The notes under the pieces: model-generated
Told to the model about the DNA's origin: nothing
The model's database searches: none
What the model saw: the letters and a program-made list of their open reading frames with translations, nothing else
Position numbers and translations under genes: made by a program
Assembly: GCF_021216655.1 (NCBI RefSeq)
Contig: NZ_CP080437.1
Span: 744,001 to 808,000 of the forward strand
DNA: 64,000 bases
Source: Clavibacter michiganensis
GTDB taxonomy: Bacteria; Actinomycetota; Actinomycetes; Actinomycetales; Microbacteriaceae
Direction: 5' to 3'
Shown: positions 54,573 through 63,363 of the stretch, piece after piece
How positions within the stretch are numbered: the stretch's first letter is position 1
How the letters are laid out: each line of letters begins with the position of its first letter

Positions 54573-56281
54573 GCGACGTCGTCTCGATCCGCGACCTCGG
54601 GGTGACCTTCGCGACCGACGGCGGCGACGTCCGTGCGGTCGACGGGGTGTCCCTCACGGTGTCGCCCGGCGAGATCCTCGCCATCGTGGGGGAGTCGGGG
54701 TCGGGCAAGTCCGTCACCGCCCGCACGATCCTCGGCCTCCTGCCCGACACGGCCGTCACCGACGGCGCCGTGCTCCTCAGCGACCGGACGGGGGCGGGCG
54801 CGGTCGACGTGCTCTCCATCTCCGCCGACGAGCTGCGCCGGGCGCGCGGCCGCGACGTCGCGATGGTGTTCCAGGAGCCGTCCACGGCGCTGAACCCCGT
54901 GCACACGGTGGGATGGCAGATCGTCGAGGGCCTCCGTGCCCACGGCCGCGTCTCGAAGAAGGAGGGCCGCGCGAAGGCGATCGACATCCTCCGCCGCGTG
55001 GGCATCCCCGACCCCGAGACCCGCGTCGACCACTACCCGCACCAGTTCTCGGGCGGGCAGAAGCAGCGCGTCGTCATCGCCATGGCGCTCGTGCTGGATC
55101 CCGGGCTCATCGTCGCCGACGAGCCGACCACGGCGCTCGACGTGACCGTGCAGGCCGAGATCCTCGACCTGCTGCGCCGCTGCCGCGACGAGTTCGGCGC
55201 GGCCGTCATCCTCATCACGCACAACATGGGCGTCGTCGCCGACCTCGCCGACCGAGTGGCGGTCATGTACCGCTCGCGGCTCGTGGAACAGGCCGACGTG
55301 GCCACGCTCTTCGCGTCGCCGAAGGAGGAGTACACGCGGAACCTGCTCGCCTCCGTCCCGAAGCTCGGCGAGGGCGTCGCCGCGACCGTGGAGCGCGCCG
55401 CGGTGCGCACCCGGGCTCGCGCGGCGGCGGACACCGAGGCGGCGCCCGTCGTCGTCGCCCAGGGGCTCGAGATCGAGTACCCGGGTCGCCTCGGGTCGCC
55501 CGCGTTCCGCGCCGTCAAGGGCGTCGACCTGCGCATCGAGGCCGGCGAGGTCCTCGGGCTGGTGGGGGAGTCGGGTTCGGGCAAGACCACCATCGGCCGT
55601 GCCATCGCGGGGCTCACCAACGTGACCGGCGGGTCGCTGAAGGTCCTCGGCACCGAGATGCTCGGCGTGCGCGAGCGCGACTTCCGGAAGCTCCGCGCCG
55701 ACATCGGGTTCGTGTTCCAGGATCCGGCGACCAGCTTCAACCCGCGCCTCACCATCGCCGAGTGCGTGGCCGAGCCGCTCATCGTCCACGGTCGCGCGAA
55801 GTCGCCGCAGGCCGCCCGCGGCCGGGTCGACGAGCTGCTCGAGGCCGTGCAGCTGCCCAAGGCCTTCGGCGACAGGTACCCGCACGAGCTCTCGGGCGGC
55901 CAGCGGCAGCGCGCGAGCCTCGCCCGCGGCCTCGCGCTCGAGCCGTCGCTGCTCGTGGCCGACGAGCCGACGAGCGCGCTCGACGTGTCGGTGCAGGCGC
56001 GCGTGCTGGAGCTCTTCGCCGAGCTGCAGCGCGAGCTCGGGTTCGCGGCGCTGTTCATCAGCCACGACCTCGCCGTCGTCGACCTGCTCGCCGACCGCAT
56101 CGCCGTGCTGTACCGCGGCGAGCTGGTGGAGGAGGGGACGGGCGCCGAGGTGCTGGGGGACCCGCAGCACCCGTACACGCAGCGGCTGCTGGCGTCGCTG
56201 CCCGTGCCGGACCCTGCCGAGCAGGCCGCGCGTCGCGCGCGGCTGCACGCGCTCCGGGCCGCCGAGCGGACCGCCGGCTAG
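54569..56281 (+). CDS. Double-ATPase ABC protein (DppD-DppF fusion)
   Basis: A 570-residue protein with two complete ATPase domains. First half: Walker A GESGSGKSV (about residue 42), signature FSGGQKQR, Walker B LIVADEPTT, H-loop THNMGV. Second half: Walker A GESGSGKTT (about 333), signature LSGGQRQR, Walker B LLVADEPTS, H-loop SHDLAV. Each half ends with the oligopeptide-type C-terminal extension. It powers the two permeases. One polypeptide replaces the usual DppD and DppF pair, a common actinobacterial design. Confidence 0.92.
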   Translation: MSDVVSIRDLGVTFATDGGDVRAVDGVSLTVSPGEILAIVGESGSGKSVTARTILGLLPDTAVTDGAVLLSDRTGAGAVDVLSISADELRRARGRDVAMVFQEPSTALNPVHTVGWQIVEGLRAHGRVSKKEGRAKAIDILRRVGIPDPETRVDHYPHQFSGGQKQRVVIAMALVLDPGLIVADEPTTALDVTVQAEILDLLRRCRDEFGAAVILITHNMGVVADLADRVAVMYRSRLVEQADVATLFASPKEEYTRNLLASVPKLGEGVAATVERAAVRTRARAAADTEAAPVVVAQGLEIEYPGRLGSPAFRAVKGVDLRIEAGEVLGLVGESGSGKTTIGRAIAGLTNVTGGSLKVLGTEMLGVRERDFRKLRADIGFVFQDPATSFNPRLTIAECVAEPLIVHGRAKSPQAARGRVDELLEAVQLPKAFGDRYPHELSGGQRQRASLARGLALEPSLLVADEPTSALDVSVQARVLELFAELQRELGFAALFISHDLAVVDLLADRIAVLYRGELVEEGTGAEVLGDPQHPYTQRLLASLPVPDPAEQAARRARLHALRAAERTAG

Positions 56282-56337
56282 GCGGCTCCGAGCGGGGCCC
56301 GGCCGACCCCGGGCATGATGGGTCGGAACCCGCATCC

Positions 56338-56372
56338 GTCGTGCGGCCGGTCATGCCGGCCTGCCGCACGAC
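56338..56372 (+). terminator. Hairpin between the two ATPase genes
   Basis: GTCGTGCGGC pairs with GCCGCACGAC (10 bp) with further CGG/CCG pairing inside. It could attenuate read-through into the third ATPase gene. Confidence 0.5.
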
Positions 56373-56394
56373 CACGCCGAGGACGGAGCAGCGC

Positions 56395-57342
56395 ATGACG
56401 CACACCCCCCGAGACGCCGACGCGGACGGCGGACCCGCCGAGCCCGTGCTCGACGTCCGCGACCTGCGGCTGGCGTACCCCGCCCGCCGCGGAGCAGGGA
56501 CGCCGCCGGCCGTCGACGGGATCACCCTGCGGATCATGCCGGGCGAGGTGCTGGGCGTGGTCGGCGCGAGCGGATCCGGCAAGTCGTCCCTCGCGCGCGT
56601 GCTGGCGGGCCTCGTCCCGTCGGGCGACGAGGGGGCGGGAGTGCCGCGGATCACGGGCGGCGACGCCTCCGTGCTCGGCCAGGGCCTCCGCCGCATGGGC
56701 CGCCGCGCGCGCACGCGCACCACGTACGGCATCGGCTACGTGCCGCAGGACGCCGGCACCACGCTCCACCCCCAGCTCACGGCGAGCGAGGCGATCGCGG
56801 AGCCGATCTTCTCCCGCGACCGCCGCTTCGACAGCCAGGTCGCCGCGCGCCGCGTCGTCACCCTGCTCACGGCGCTCGACCTGCCGCCGGGCACGCAGGA
56901 CAGGTACCCGCACGAGCTGTCCAGCGGCCAGCGCCAGCGCGTCGCCCTCGCCCGCGCGCTCGTGCTCGGCCCGCGCCTCCTCATCGCCGACGAGCCCACG
57001 TCGGGCGTCGACGTGATGAGCCGCGTCGCCGTGCTCGACCTGCTGCGCGACCTCCAGTCCCGCGGCGGCTTCTCCGCGCTCGTGGTCAGCCACGACCTCG
57101 CCGTCATCGAGCGCCTCACCGACCGCCTCGCGGTGCTGGACCGCGGGACGGTCGTCGGCTACGGCGCCATCGACGACGTGCTCGCGGATCCCACGCACCC
57201 GTACGTGCAGGGGCTCGCGGAGTCGCGCACGGCCGCCGAGCCCGCGCCCGCGCCCGACGGAGGCGACCCCGACCCCGACGTCGTCCTGCGTTCCCCCGAA
57301 CCGCCCGCCCGCGTCCCGCATCCCCGGAGGCCCCTCGCATGA
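56395..57342 (+). CDS. Single-domain ABC ATPase (DppF-like)
   Basis: A 315-residue ATPase: Walker A GASGSGKSS (about residue 57), Q-loop VPQDAG, signature LSSGQRQR (LSSGQ rather than LSGGQ), Walker B LLIADEPTSGVD, H-loop SHDLAV. It resembles oligopeptide/nickel-type DppF subunits. Since the preceding gene already codes a complete ATPase pair, its partner is unclear: an extra subunit, a replacement half, or a transporter with permeases elsewhere. A Pro-rich tail ends in an ATGA overlap with the dehydrogenase gene. Confidence 0.85.
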   Translation: MTHTPRDADADGGPAEPVLDVRDLRLAYPARRGAGTPPAVDGITLRIMPGEVLGVVGASGSGKSSLARVLAGLVPSGDEGAGVPRITGGDASVLGQGLRRMGRRARTRTTYGIGYVPQDAGTTLHPQLTASEAIAEPIFSRDRRFDSQVAARRVVTLLTALDLPPGTQDRYPHELSSGQRQRVALARALVLGPRLLIADEPTSGVDVMSRVAVLDLLRDLQSRGGFSALVVSHDLAVIERLTDRLAVLDRGTVVGYGAIDDVLADPTHPYVQGLAESRTAAEPAPAPDGGDPDPDVVLRSPEPPARVPHPRRPLA

Positions 57343-58358
57343 CCGACACCACCGCATCCGCTCCCGGCCCCCGCCGCGTCCACCGCGCGGTCGACGGGGC
57401 CACGCCGCACCGCCTCACGGGCGACGCGCGGCCGACGCCTGGCCCGATCGCCATGCTGCCGCGCACGGAGGACGCGTACCTCGAGGCCGTCCGCGCCGGC
57501 GGCGGCGAGGTCGCCGAGCTGTCTGAGGACACGCGCGGCATCGTCTGGCTCTCCATCCGCCGCGCCGCCGAGCTCACCGACACGCTCGCCGCCAACCCGC
57601 AGGTCCAGTGGGTGCAGCTGCCGTTCGCGGGCGTCGACGCGTTCGCCGACACGCTCCGGGAGTGCGACCGGCCCGACCTCGTCTGGACGAGCGCGAAGGG
57701 CGCCTACTCCGAGCCGGTCGCCGAGCACGCCCTCGCGCTTACCCTCGCCACCCTGCGCCAGCTCCCGGAGCGCGCACGGGCGACCTCCTGGGGATCCTCC
57801 GCCGGCCTCTCGCTCTACCGGTCCGAGGTCGTCGTGGTCGGCGCGGGCGGCATCGCGCTGGAGTACATCCGGCTGCTGGCCCCGTTCGACTGCACCGTCA
57901 CGGTCGTGCGCCGCAGCGGCGACCCCGTGGAGGGCGCCGACCGCACCGTCACGGCCGACCGGCTCGACGAGGTGCTCGCGGGCGCCGACGTCGTCATGCT
58001 CGCCGCGGCCAGCACCGACGACACCGCCGGGCTCATCGGCGCCGCGCAGCTCAGGGCGATGAAGGACACGGCCGTCCTCGTCAACATCGCCCGCGGCGCG
58101 CTCGTCGATCCCGACGCGCTGCTCGACGCGCTCCGCTCGGGCGCGATCCACGGCGCGGGCCTCGACGTCACGTCGCCCGAGCCGCTGCCGGACGGCCACC
58201 CGCTGTTCTCCGAGCCGCGCTGCATCGTCACGCCGCACACCGCCGACACCCCGGACATGGTCCGGCCGCTGCTGGCCGAGCGGATCCGGCTCAACACGGA
58301 GGCGTTCCTCCGGACGGGCGACTTCGTCGGCATCGTCGAGCCGTCCTCGGGCTACTGA
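57339..58358 (+). CDS. D-isomer-specific 2-hydroxyacid dehydrogenase family protein
   Basis: A 339-residue NAD(P)-dependent dehydrogenase. The Rossmann motif is VVGAGGIALEYIRLL (about residue 168); catalytic residues are Arg in NIARGALVD, Glu in TSPEPLPDG and His in TPHTADT. It begins by ATGA overlap with the ABC ATPase, which suggests it acts on an imported compound or its breakdown product. The exact 2-hydroxy or 2-keto acid is unknown; GhrA-type glyoxylate/hydroxypyruvate reductases are the nearest guess. Confidence 0.87.
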   Translation: MTDTTASAPGPRRVHRAVDGATPHRLTGDARPTPGPIAMLPRTEDAYLEAVRAGGGEVAELSEDTRGIVWLSIRRAAELTDTLAANPQVQWVQLPFAGVDAFADTLRECDRPDLVWTSAKGAYSEPVAEHALALTLATLRQLPERARATSWGSSAGLSLYRSEVVVVGAGGIALEYIRLLAPFDCTVTVVRRSGDPVEGADRTVTADRLDEVLAGADVVMLAAASTDDTAGLIGAAQLRAMKDTAVLVNIARGALVDPDALLDALRSGAIHGAGLDVTSPEPLPDGHPLFSEPRCIVTPHTADTPDMVRPLLAERIRLNTEAFLRTGDFVGIVEPSSGY

Positions 58359-58408
58359 CGCCGGCGCGCCCGCTGCCCGCCGGCCCGCGCCGCGTCGGGT
58401 GCGCACCG

Positions 58409-58421
58409 TAGGCTCGTCGTC
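58409..58421 (+). promoter_or_regulatory. Probable leaderless promoter (-10) of the lactonase gene
   Basis: TAGGCT (58409-58414), 7 nt, GTG. Confidence 0.5.
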
Positions 58422-59453
58422 GTGATGACGCCCGAGGAAGCCGCCGTGCCCGAGGTCTCGATGTGGGCGGGCGGCTACACGGCCGACGCCGGCGGATCGG
58501 GCGTGGGCATCACGGCCCTCGCGGTCGATCCCATCACGGGCGACCTCGCGGTCGTCGGCACCGCGGTGGAGACGCCGTCGCCCTCCTTCCTCCTCGCGCA
58601 CGGCGACATGGTCTACGCGGTGGGCGAGGCGGCCGACCGCGTGGAGGCGTTCCGCCGCGGACCGGGCGGCTCGCTGCAGTGGGCGGGCGGGCAGCCGAGC
58701 GGCGGATCCGGCCCCTGCCACCTGCACGTCGTGGGCGACCTGCTCCTCACCTCGCACTACGGCGACGGCACCGTCGCGGTCCACCCGCTCGCGGCCGACG
58801 GGTCCATCGGCGAGGCGACGCAGCTCCTGACGGCCGAGGGATCCGGCCCCCGCCCGCAGCAGGACGGCCCGCACGCGCACGCCACGCTCCACATCGGCGG
58901 CGGCATCGTCCTCAGCGCCGACCTCGGCACCGACACCGTGCACGTCCATGCCCTCCGCGGCGGACGCCTCGACCGGATCGGCGCTGTCGCCCTCCCCGCG
59001 GGCACGGGGCCCCGGCACATGGCCCTCCTGTCGTCCGGCCGCGTGCTCCTCGTCGGCGAGCTCGACGGCACCCTGCACGCGCTCGAGGGCGCAGGCGGAT
59101 CCTGGCGCGTGGCGGCGTCCACGGCATGCGCGGCCGTGCCCGATGCGCGCGACTCCGCCGCAGAGGTGCAGGTGTCCGCGGACGAGCGGCTCGCCTACGT
59201 CGGCCTCCGCGGCTCCGACCGGATCGCGGTGGTCGGCATCGCCGACGACGGCGCGCTCGCCCCCGTCGCCGCGTTCGACTGCGGTGGCGAGACGCCGCGC
59301 CACCACGCGATCGTCGACGACCGGCTGCACGTCGCGAACCAGGGATCCGGCACGGTCGCCTCCTTCCGGCTCGATCCGGCGACGGGGCTCCCCACCGCGG
59401 CACCCGCCGTGATCGCCGTCCCGAGCCCGACCTACCTGCTGCCCCTGGCCTGA
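58422..59453 (+). CDS. Lactonase-fold (YbhE/Pgl-like) beta-propeller protein
   Basis: A 343-residue seven-bladed propeller protein of the 6-phosphogluconolactonase/YbhE type. Family traits: GGQPSGGSGPCHLHVVGDLLL in pieces, SHYGDGTVAVHPL, DLGTDTVHVHAL, the GPRHMALL motif and late HHAIVDDRLHVANQGSGTV. It may hydrolyse a sugar lactone; many members have no proven activity. GTG at 58422 (or ATG at 58425). It converges with the small minus-strand gene. Confidence 0.85.
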   Translation: MMTPEEAAVPEVSMWAGGYTADAGGSGVGITALAVDPITGDLAVVGTAVETPSPSFLLAHGDMVYAVGEAADRVEAFRRGPGGSLQWAGGQPSGGSGPCHLHVVGDLLLTSHYGDGTVAVHPLAADGSIGEATQLLTAEGSGPRPQQDGPHAHATLHIGGGIVLSADLGTDTVHVHALRGGRLDRIGAVALPAGTGPRHMALLSSGRVLLVGELDGTLHALEGAGGSWRVAASTACAAVPDARDSAAEVQVSADERLAYVGLRGSDRIAVVGIADDGALAPVAAFDCGGETPRHHAIVDDRLHVANQGSGTVASFRLDPATGLPTAAPAVIAVPSPTYLLPLA

Positions 59454-59472
59454 CCCGCGGCCCCTGCGACGC

Positions 59473-59841
59473 TCAGCGCAGCAGCAGGGGAGCGGCCGCC
59501 CGGATCTCCTCCTCCACCCCGAGGCCGCGCCAGCCGGCGGAGGTGAACGCGCGGCCGCCGACCCCGTTGCGGTCCATCAGGGCGAAGCCGACCGCGCGGA
59601 TCCCCGAGTAGGCGATGAGCACGGGGGCCGCGGGATCCGACACGAGACGCACGATGCGCTCGCGCCTGGCCTCGAGCACGGGCAGCGTGTCGGCGGGCCC
59701 GTCGTCCGGGCGGAGGAGGATCGCGGCGGCCACCGGGTCGTCGGCCGCGGCGTCGCCACGGGAGCGGAGATCCTCGTCGAGCAGCGGCCAGAGCCGGTCA
59801 GCGTCGTTCGGACGCGCGACCACGATCTCGAACATCCCCAT
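59473..59841 (-). CDS. Small protein of unknown function, possibly GNAT-like
   Basis: A 122-residue protein. The first 25 residues (FEIVVARPNDADRLWPLLDED) read like the first strand and helix of a GNAT acetyltransferase, and VLIAYSGIRAVGFALM like its central strands, but no clear acetyl-CoA loop (Q/RxxGxG/A) is present; the protein ends soon after. It could be a truncated or degenerate GNAT. ATG at 59841 is supported by a -10 hexamer 6 nt upstream. Codon use is normal. Confidence 0.55.
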   Translation of the reverse strand: MGMFEIVVARPNDADRLWPLLDEDLRSRGDAAADDPVAAAILLRPDDGPADTLPVLEARRERIVRLVSDPAAPVLIAYSGIRAVGFALMDRNGVGGRAFTSAGWRGLGVEEEIRAAAPLLLR

Positions 59842-59853
59842 GACGCGACGCTA
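59842..59853 (-). promoter_or_regulatory. Probable leaderless promoter (-10) of the small minus-strand gene
   Basis: Minus-strand TAGCGT (59853-59848), 6 nt, ATG. Confidence 0.5.
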
Positions 59854-59882
59854 CCGGGCGCGGAGGCGAGGGGAGGGCGCGC

Positions 59883-59919
59883 AAAGGAAAAGGCCCCGCG
59901 GGTGGAGCCGCGAGGCCTT
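59883..59919 (-). terminator. Intrinsic terminator of tRNA-Asn
   Basis: AAGGCCTCGCGG and CCGCGGGGCCTT (minus strand) form a 12-bp stem with one G-U pair and a 6-nt loop, followed by TTCCTTT. It starts 2 nt after the tRNA, and is one of the few here with a T-rich tail. Confidence 0.85.
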
Positions 59920-59921
59920 CG

Positions 59922-59994
59922 CTCCCCGAGTTGGACTCGAACCAACAACCTGCCGGTTAACAGCCGGCTGCTCTGCCAATTGAGCTATCGAGGA
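59922..59994 (-). tRNA. tRNA-Asn (GTT)
   Basis: A complete 73-nt cloverleaf on the minus strand: acceptor TCCTCGA/TCGGGGA, D-stem GCTC/GAGC, anticodon stem GCCGG/CCGGC with loop CTGTTAA, T-arm GTTGG-TTCGAGT-CCAAC and discriminator G. CCA is not encoded. A possible -10 (TACGCT, minus strand 60023-60018) would give a ~17-nt 5' leader. Confidence 0.97.
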
Positions 59995-60071
59995 TCACGT
60001 GGAGCAACCTGGAAAGCGTAGCAAAGAATTCGGGCGCCTCCGATCACCGGGCGGCGACCCGGGCGCGTCCC

Positions 60072-60638
60072 TCAGTCCTCGAGGTGGTCGCGCCCCGGCA
60101 GCCAGGAGCTCCCCGGCACGCCCCAGCCGCTCTTGCGGATCACCTTGGCCACCGGCTTCCGGTGCACGTGCGCGAGCCGGTCGGTGTAGAGCAGGCCGTC
60201 GAGGTGGTCGAACTCGTGCTGCAGGATGCGCGCGAACCACCCGGCCGCCTGGATCTCGAACGGCCGGCCGTCCAGGTCGACCGCGCGGAGGATCGCCCGG
60301 TCGGCGCGCACCAGCGGGAAGCGCTCGCCCGGGAAAGACAGGCAGCCCTCCTCCTCGGTGTCCTCGTCGGCCTCGCGCACGGCGACGGGCGTGATGAAGA
60401 GGTCCGGGTTCACGGCGACGCCCCGCAGCGGCTCGCCCTCGTCGGTCTCGTAGGAGTAGACGAACACGCGCAGCGGCACGCCCACCTGGGGCGCCGCGAG
60501 GCCGACGCCCGGCGCCTCGTCCATGGTGTCGAACATGTCGGCCACCAGGGTGCGCAGGTCGTCGTCGAACGCCTCCACCTCGCGGGCCGGGGCGTGCAGG
60601 ACGGGGTCTCCGGTGATCCGGATGGGGAGGACGGCCAT
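60072..60638 (-). CDS. def: Peptide deformylase
   Basis: A 188-residue metalloenzyme that removes the formyl group from nascent proteins. All three motifs are intact: GVGLAAPQ (about residue 46), EEGCLSFPG (Cys about 98) and QHEFDHLDG (about 140). The tail SGWGVPGSSWLPGRDHLED is typical of actinobacterial type 1 enzymes. A -10 hexamer lies 7 nt before the ATG; the gene is divergent from the transporter gene, with only 39 nt between starts. Confidence 0.95.
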   Translation of the reverse strand: MAVLPIRITGDPVLHAPAREVEAFDDDLRTLVADMFDTMDEAPGVGLAAPQVGVPLRVFVYSYETDEGEPLRGVAVNPDLFITPVAVREADEDTEEEGCLSFPGERFPLVRADRAILRAVDLDGRPFEIQAAGWFARILQHEFDHLDGLLYTDRLAHVHRKPVAKVIRKSGWGVPGSSWLPGRDHLED

Positions 60639-60651
60639 GCTGCCGATGATA
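60639..60651 (-). promoter_or_regulatory. Probable leaderless promoter (-10) of def
   Basis: Minus-strand TATCAT (60651-60646), 7 nt, ATG; back-to-back with the divergent promoter at 60666. Confidence 0.55.
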
Positions 60652-60665
60652 GGCGGGCCGCCGGG

Positions 60666-60677
60666 TAGGGTCGGGGC
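60666..60677 (+). promoter_or_regulatory. Probable leaderless promoter (-10) of the NIPA/DMT gene
   Basis: TAGGGT (60666-60671), 6 nt, GTG. Confidence 0.5.
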
Positions 60678-61589
60678 GTGCCCTTCGACGCCAGCCCCGT
60701 TCTCCAGGCCGCCTCGTTGACCCCGTACCAGGCGCTCGGCATCCCGATCGCGCTCGTCGGCGCCGTGTTCCTGTCCCTGGGCGCGCAGCTGCAGTCGCAG
60801 GGCGTCGCCAAGATGGAGGCGCGCGGGAAGAAGAGCACCGCGGGCCTCAGCCTCCGCCAGCTCGGGGCCCTGCTCGGCCGCCCCTCGTGGGTCGCCGGCA
60901 CCGTGATGCTCGGCCTCGCCATCGTGTTCCAGCTCGCGAGCCTGCGCCTCGCGCCGCTCATCGTGGTGCAGCCGCTCGGCGCGGTGGCGCTCGTCGTCAC
61001 GGCGATCCTGAACTCCCGGGCCACGGGGAAGCGGCTCGACCTCAAGGCCAAGCGGGCGGTCGCGCTCTGCATCGGCGGCGTCGGCCTGTTCGTGGTCTTC
61101 GCGGCCGTCTTCGCGAAGGAGACGCCCATCCGCACGCCCGAGCTCATCACGATCCTGGTGATCCTCGCGGTCGTGCTCGCGCTCCTCGGCGGCCTCTTCC
61201 TCTACTTCCGCAGGCACGTGCGCGCGATCTTCTACATCATCAGCGCGGGCGTGCTCTACGGCTTCGTGGCGACGCTCGCCAAGGTCGTCATCAACCGCCT
61301 CACGACGGGCGACTTCGACGTGCTCACCGGCGTCTGCATCGTGGCCCTCGTCGCGGCGACCCTGCTCGGCGCGTACTTCGTGCAGACCGCGTACTCGTCG
61401 GGACCGCCCGACCTCGTGATCGCGGGGCTCACGGTGGTGGACCCGCTCGTCGCCGTGTGCATCGGCGTGACCGTCCTCGGCGAGGCCGCGGACGCGCCGC
61501 TCTACGCGGGCGTGGCCTTCCTCGTCGCGGGCGCCGTGGCGGTCATCGGCGTGTTCCAGCTCGCGAAGCACCACCCGCACGCGTCCTGA
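60678..61589 (+). CDS. DMT-superfamily membrane transporter (NIPA-like)
   Basis: A 303-residue protein with nine to ten hydrophobic helices. The start (LGIPIALVGAVFLSLGAQLQSQGVAKME) and the central RLAPLIVVQPLGAVALVVTA are typical of NIPA/EamA-type carriers, some of which move Mg2+ in eukaryotes. The substrate is unknown. GTG start with a -10 hexamer 6 nt upstream. It sits between def and a glycosyltransferase with no overlap to either. Confidence 0.82.
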   Translation: MPFDASPVLQAASLTPYQALGIPIALVGAVFLSLGAQLQSQGVAKMEARGKKSTAGLSLRQLGALLGRPSWVAGTVMLGLAIVFQLASLRLAPLIVVQPLGAVALVVTAILNSRATGKRLDLKAKRAVALCIGGVGLFVVFAAVFAKETPIRTPELITILVILAVVLALLGGLFLYFRRHVRAIFYIISAGVLYGFVATLAKVVINRLTTGDFDVLTGVCIVALVAATLLGAYFVQTAYSSGPPDLVIAGLTVVDPLVAVCIGVTVLGEAADAPLYAGVAFLVAGAVAVIGVFQLAKHHPHAS

Positions 61590-61769
61590 TCCACGCGCTC
61601 TCCGGGCCGCCGACGGGGGCGCCCGACGACCGGAGGCGGCTGCCCTGACGCCGGTGCGCCGTCGGGCCGTCCCGGGGACCGTGCGATACGTTGCTCTGCG
61701 ACACCCGGCCCGCGCCGCCCCGATCCACGTGACGCGCGCCGGACGCCGACACCACTGGAGAGACACTTC

Positions 61770-63029
61770 TTGCCGAACATCTCAGGGCAGACCTCGCGCG
61801 AGCCGGCGACCCCCGGTCGACCGCTGCGCATCCTCATCGGCGCGGACACGTTCCCGCCGGACGTGAACGGCGCCGCGCGCTTCGCCGAGCGCCTTGCGGG
61901 AGGGCTCGTCCGCCGCGGCCACGAGGTGCACATCGTCGCGCCGGCGGCCAGCCGCAAGCACGGCACGTGGACCGAGGTCCACGACGGCCAGGAGATGACC
62001 GCGCACCGCCTCCGCAGCTGGCGCTGGTACCCGCACGACTGGCTGCGGTTCGCCCTCCCGTGGAACATCAACCAGAACAGCGCGCGGATCCTCGACGCCG
62101 TCCAGCCCGACGTCGTGCACTTCCAGTCGCACATCGTGACCGGCCGAGGCCTCAGCATCGAGGCCGAGAAGCGCGGGATCCGCATCATCGGCACCAACCA
62201 CTTCATGCCGGAGAACATGCTCCAGCACACGCTGCTGCCGGTGGCGTGGCAGGACAAGGCCATCTCCATGGCGTGGAAGGCCGCGCGCCGCACCTTCGGG
62301 CGCGCCGAGGCCGTCACCACGCCCACGCGTCGCGCCGCCCAGTTCCTCGAGCGCTACACGGGCCTCTCCGGCGTCATCGCCATCTCGTGCGGCATCGACG
62401 CGGCGAACTACACGCCCGACTTCGCGCCGCGCACCCGCAACCGCATCGTGTTCGTCGGTCGCGTGACGGGGGAGAAGCAGATCGACGTGCTCCTGCGCGC
62501 GTTCGCGATCCTGCCGCAGGCGCTCGACGCGGAGCTCGAGATCGTCGGCGGGGGAGACCAGAAGACGGCGCTCGAGAAGCTCGCCGCCGACCTCGGCATC
62601 GCCGATCGCACCACCTTCACCGGCTACGTCTCCGACGAGGAGCTGCGCCGCGCCTACACGCGCGCGACCGTGCTGGCGATGCCGAGCATCGCCGAGCTGC
62701 AGTCCATCGTGACGATGGAGGCGATGGCGTCCGCGCTGCCGGTCGTGGCGGCCGACGCCATGGCCCTCCCGCACCTCGTCCACGACGGCGAGAACGGCTA
62801 CCTCTTCCGCCCGGGCGACGTCGACGACCTCGCCGCGAAGCTGCGTCGCGTGCTCGAGCTGCCCGAGGAGGAGCTCCAGCGCATGAAGCGCGAGAGCCTC
62901 GCGGTGGTGGCCACGCACGACATCGAGCGTACGATCTCGACGTTCGAGAGCCTGTATCGTGGCGAGTCCGTGGCCGCGCCGGTCACGGACGAGGCACGCG
63001 GACGCACGGACGGCCACACCGCCGTCTAG
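61770..63029 (+). CDS. GT4-family glycosyltransferase
   Basis: A 419-residue retaining GT-B glycosyltransferase. The N-terminal domain has ILIGADTFPPDVNGAARF (about residue 29) and the C-terminal nucleotide-sugar domain has FVGRVTGEKQIDVLLRAF and the EX7E pair in IAELQSIVTMEAMASALPVV. It is close in style to actinobacterial mannosyl/glucosyltransferases acting on lipids (PimB/MgtA-like), which would fit glycolipid synthesis; this is not proven. The start is TTG at 61770 after GGAGAGA. A possible -10 TACGTT is at 61686-61691. tRNA-Met follows 11 nt after the stop. Confidence 0.87.
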   Translation: MPNISGQTSREPATPGRPLRILIGADTFPPDVNGAARFAERLAGGLVRRGHEVHIVAPAASRKHGTWTEVHDGQEMTAHRLRSWRWYPHDWLRFALPWNINQNSARILDAVQPDVVHFQSHIVTGRGLSIEAEKRGIRIIGTNHFMPENMLQHTLLPVAWQDKAISMAWKAARRTFGRAEAVTTPTRRAAQFLERYTGLSGVIAISCGIDAANYTPDFAPRTRNRIVFVGRVTGEKQIDVLLRAFAILPQALDAELEIVGGGDQKTALEKLAADLGIADRTTFTGYVSDEELRRAYTRATVLAMPSIAELQSIVTMEAMASALPVVAADAMALPHLVHDGENGYLFRPGDVDDLAAKLRRVLELPEEELQRMKRESLAVVATHDIERTISTFESLYRGESVAAPVTDEARGRTDGHTAV

Positions 63030-63040
63030 GCACGCCGCTC

Positions 63041-63114
63041 GGGGCGGTAGCTCAGCTGGTCAGAGCAGCGGACTCATAATCCGTCGGTCATGGGTTCAAG
63101 TCCCATCCGCCCTA
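63041..63114 (+). tRNA. tRNA-Met (CAT), elongator type
   Basis: A complete 74-nt cloverleaf: acceptor GGGGCGG/CCGCCCT (G1-U72), D-stem GCTC/GAGC, anticodon stem with loop CTCATAA, T-arm ATGGG-TTCAAGT-CCCAT, discriminator A, no encoded CCA. The lack of a 1-72 C/A mismatch and of three G-C pairs in the anticodon stem argues against the initiator; tRNA-Ile2 with modified CAT cannot be excluded. Confidence 0.9.
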
Positions 63115-63363
63115 CTCCCGCGCCCACGCACGCGATCGACCGCCCCGCGGCCCGCGCCCGCTCACGTGACCCCCTCGGACTGGGGTCCGCGCCGCCCTAG
63201 CACGATGCCGCACCGACCGCCACGGCGATGTCCGCTCTATTACCATGGGTACCGAAATCACCCCGGTCGCGGGGGCCCGGAGGGTGCCCGACGACCGCCA
63301 CCGGCCACCCGCCGACGAGGCGCGCCAGCGCGCGTCGGGCCCGCCGCCACCCGCGAGGACACG

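Noticed and set aside
63041..63114. Initiator tRNA-fMet
   Set aside because: The 1-72 pair is G-U rather than a C/A mismatch and the anticodon stem lacks the three consecutive G-C pairs of initiators.
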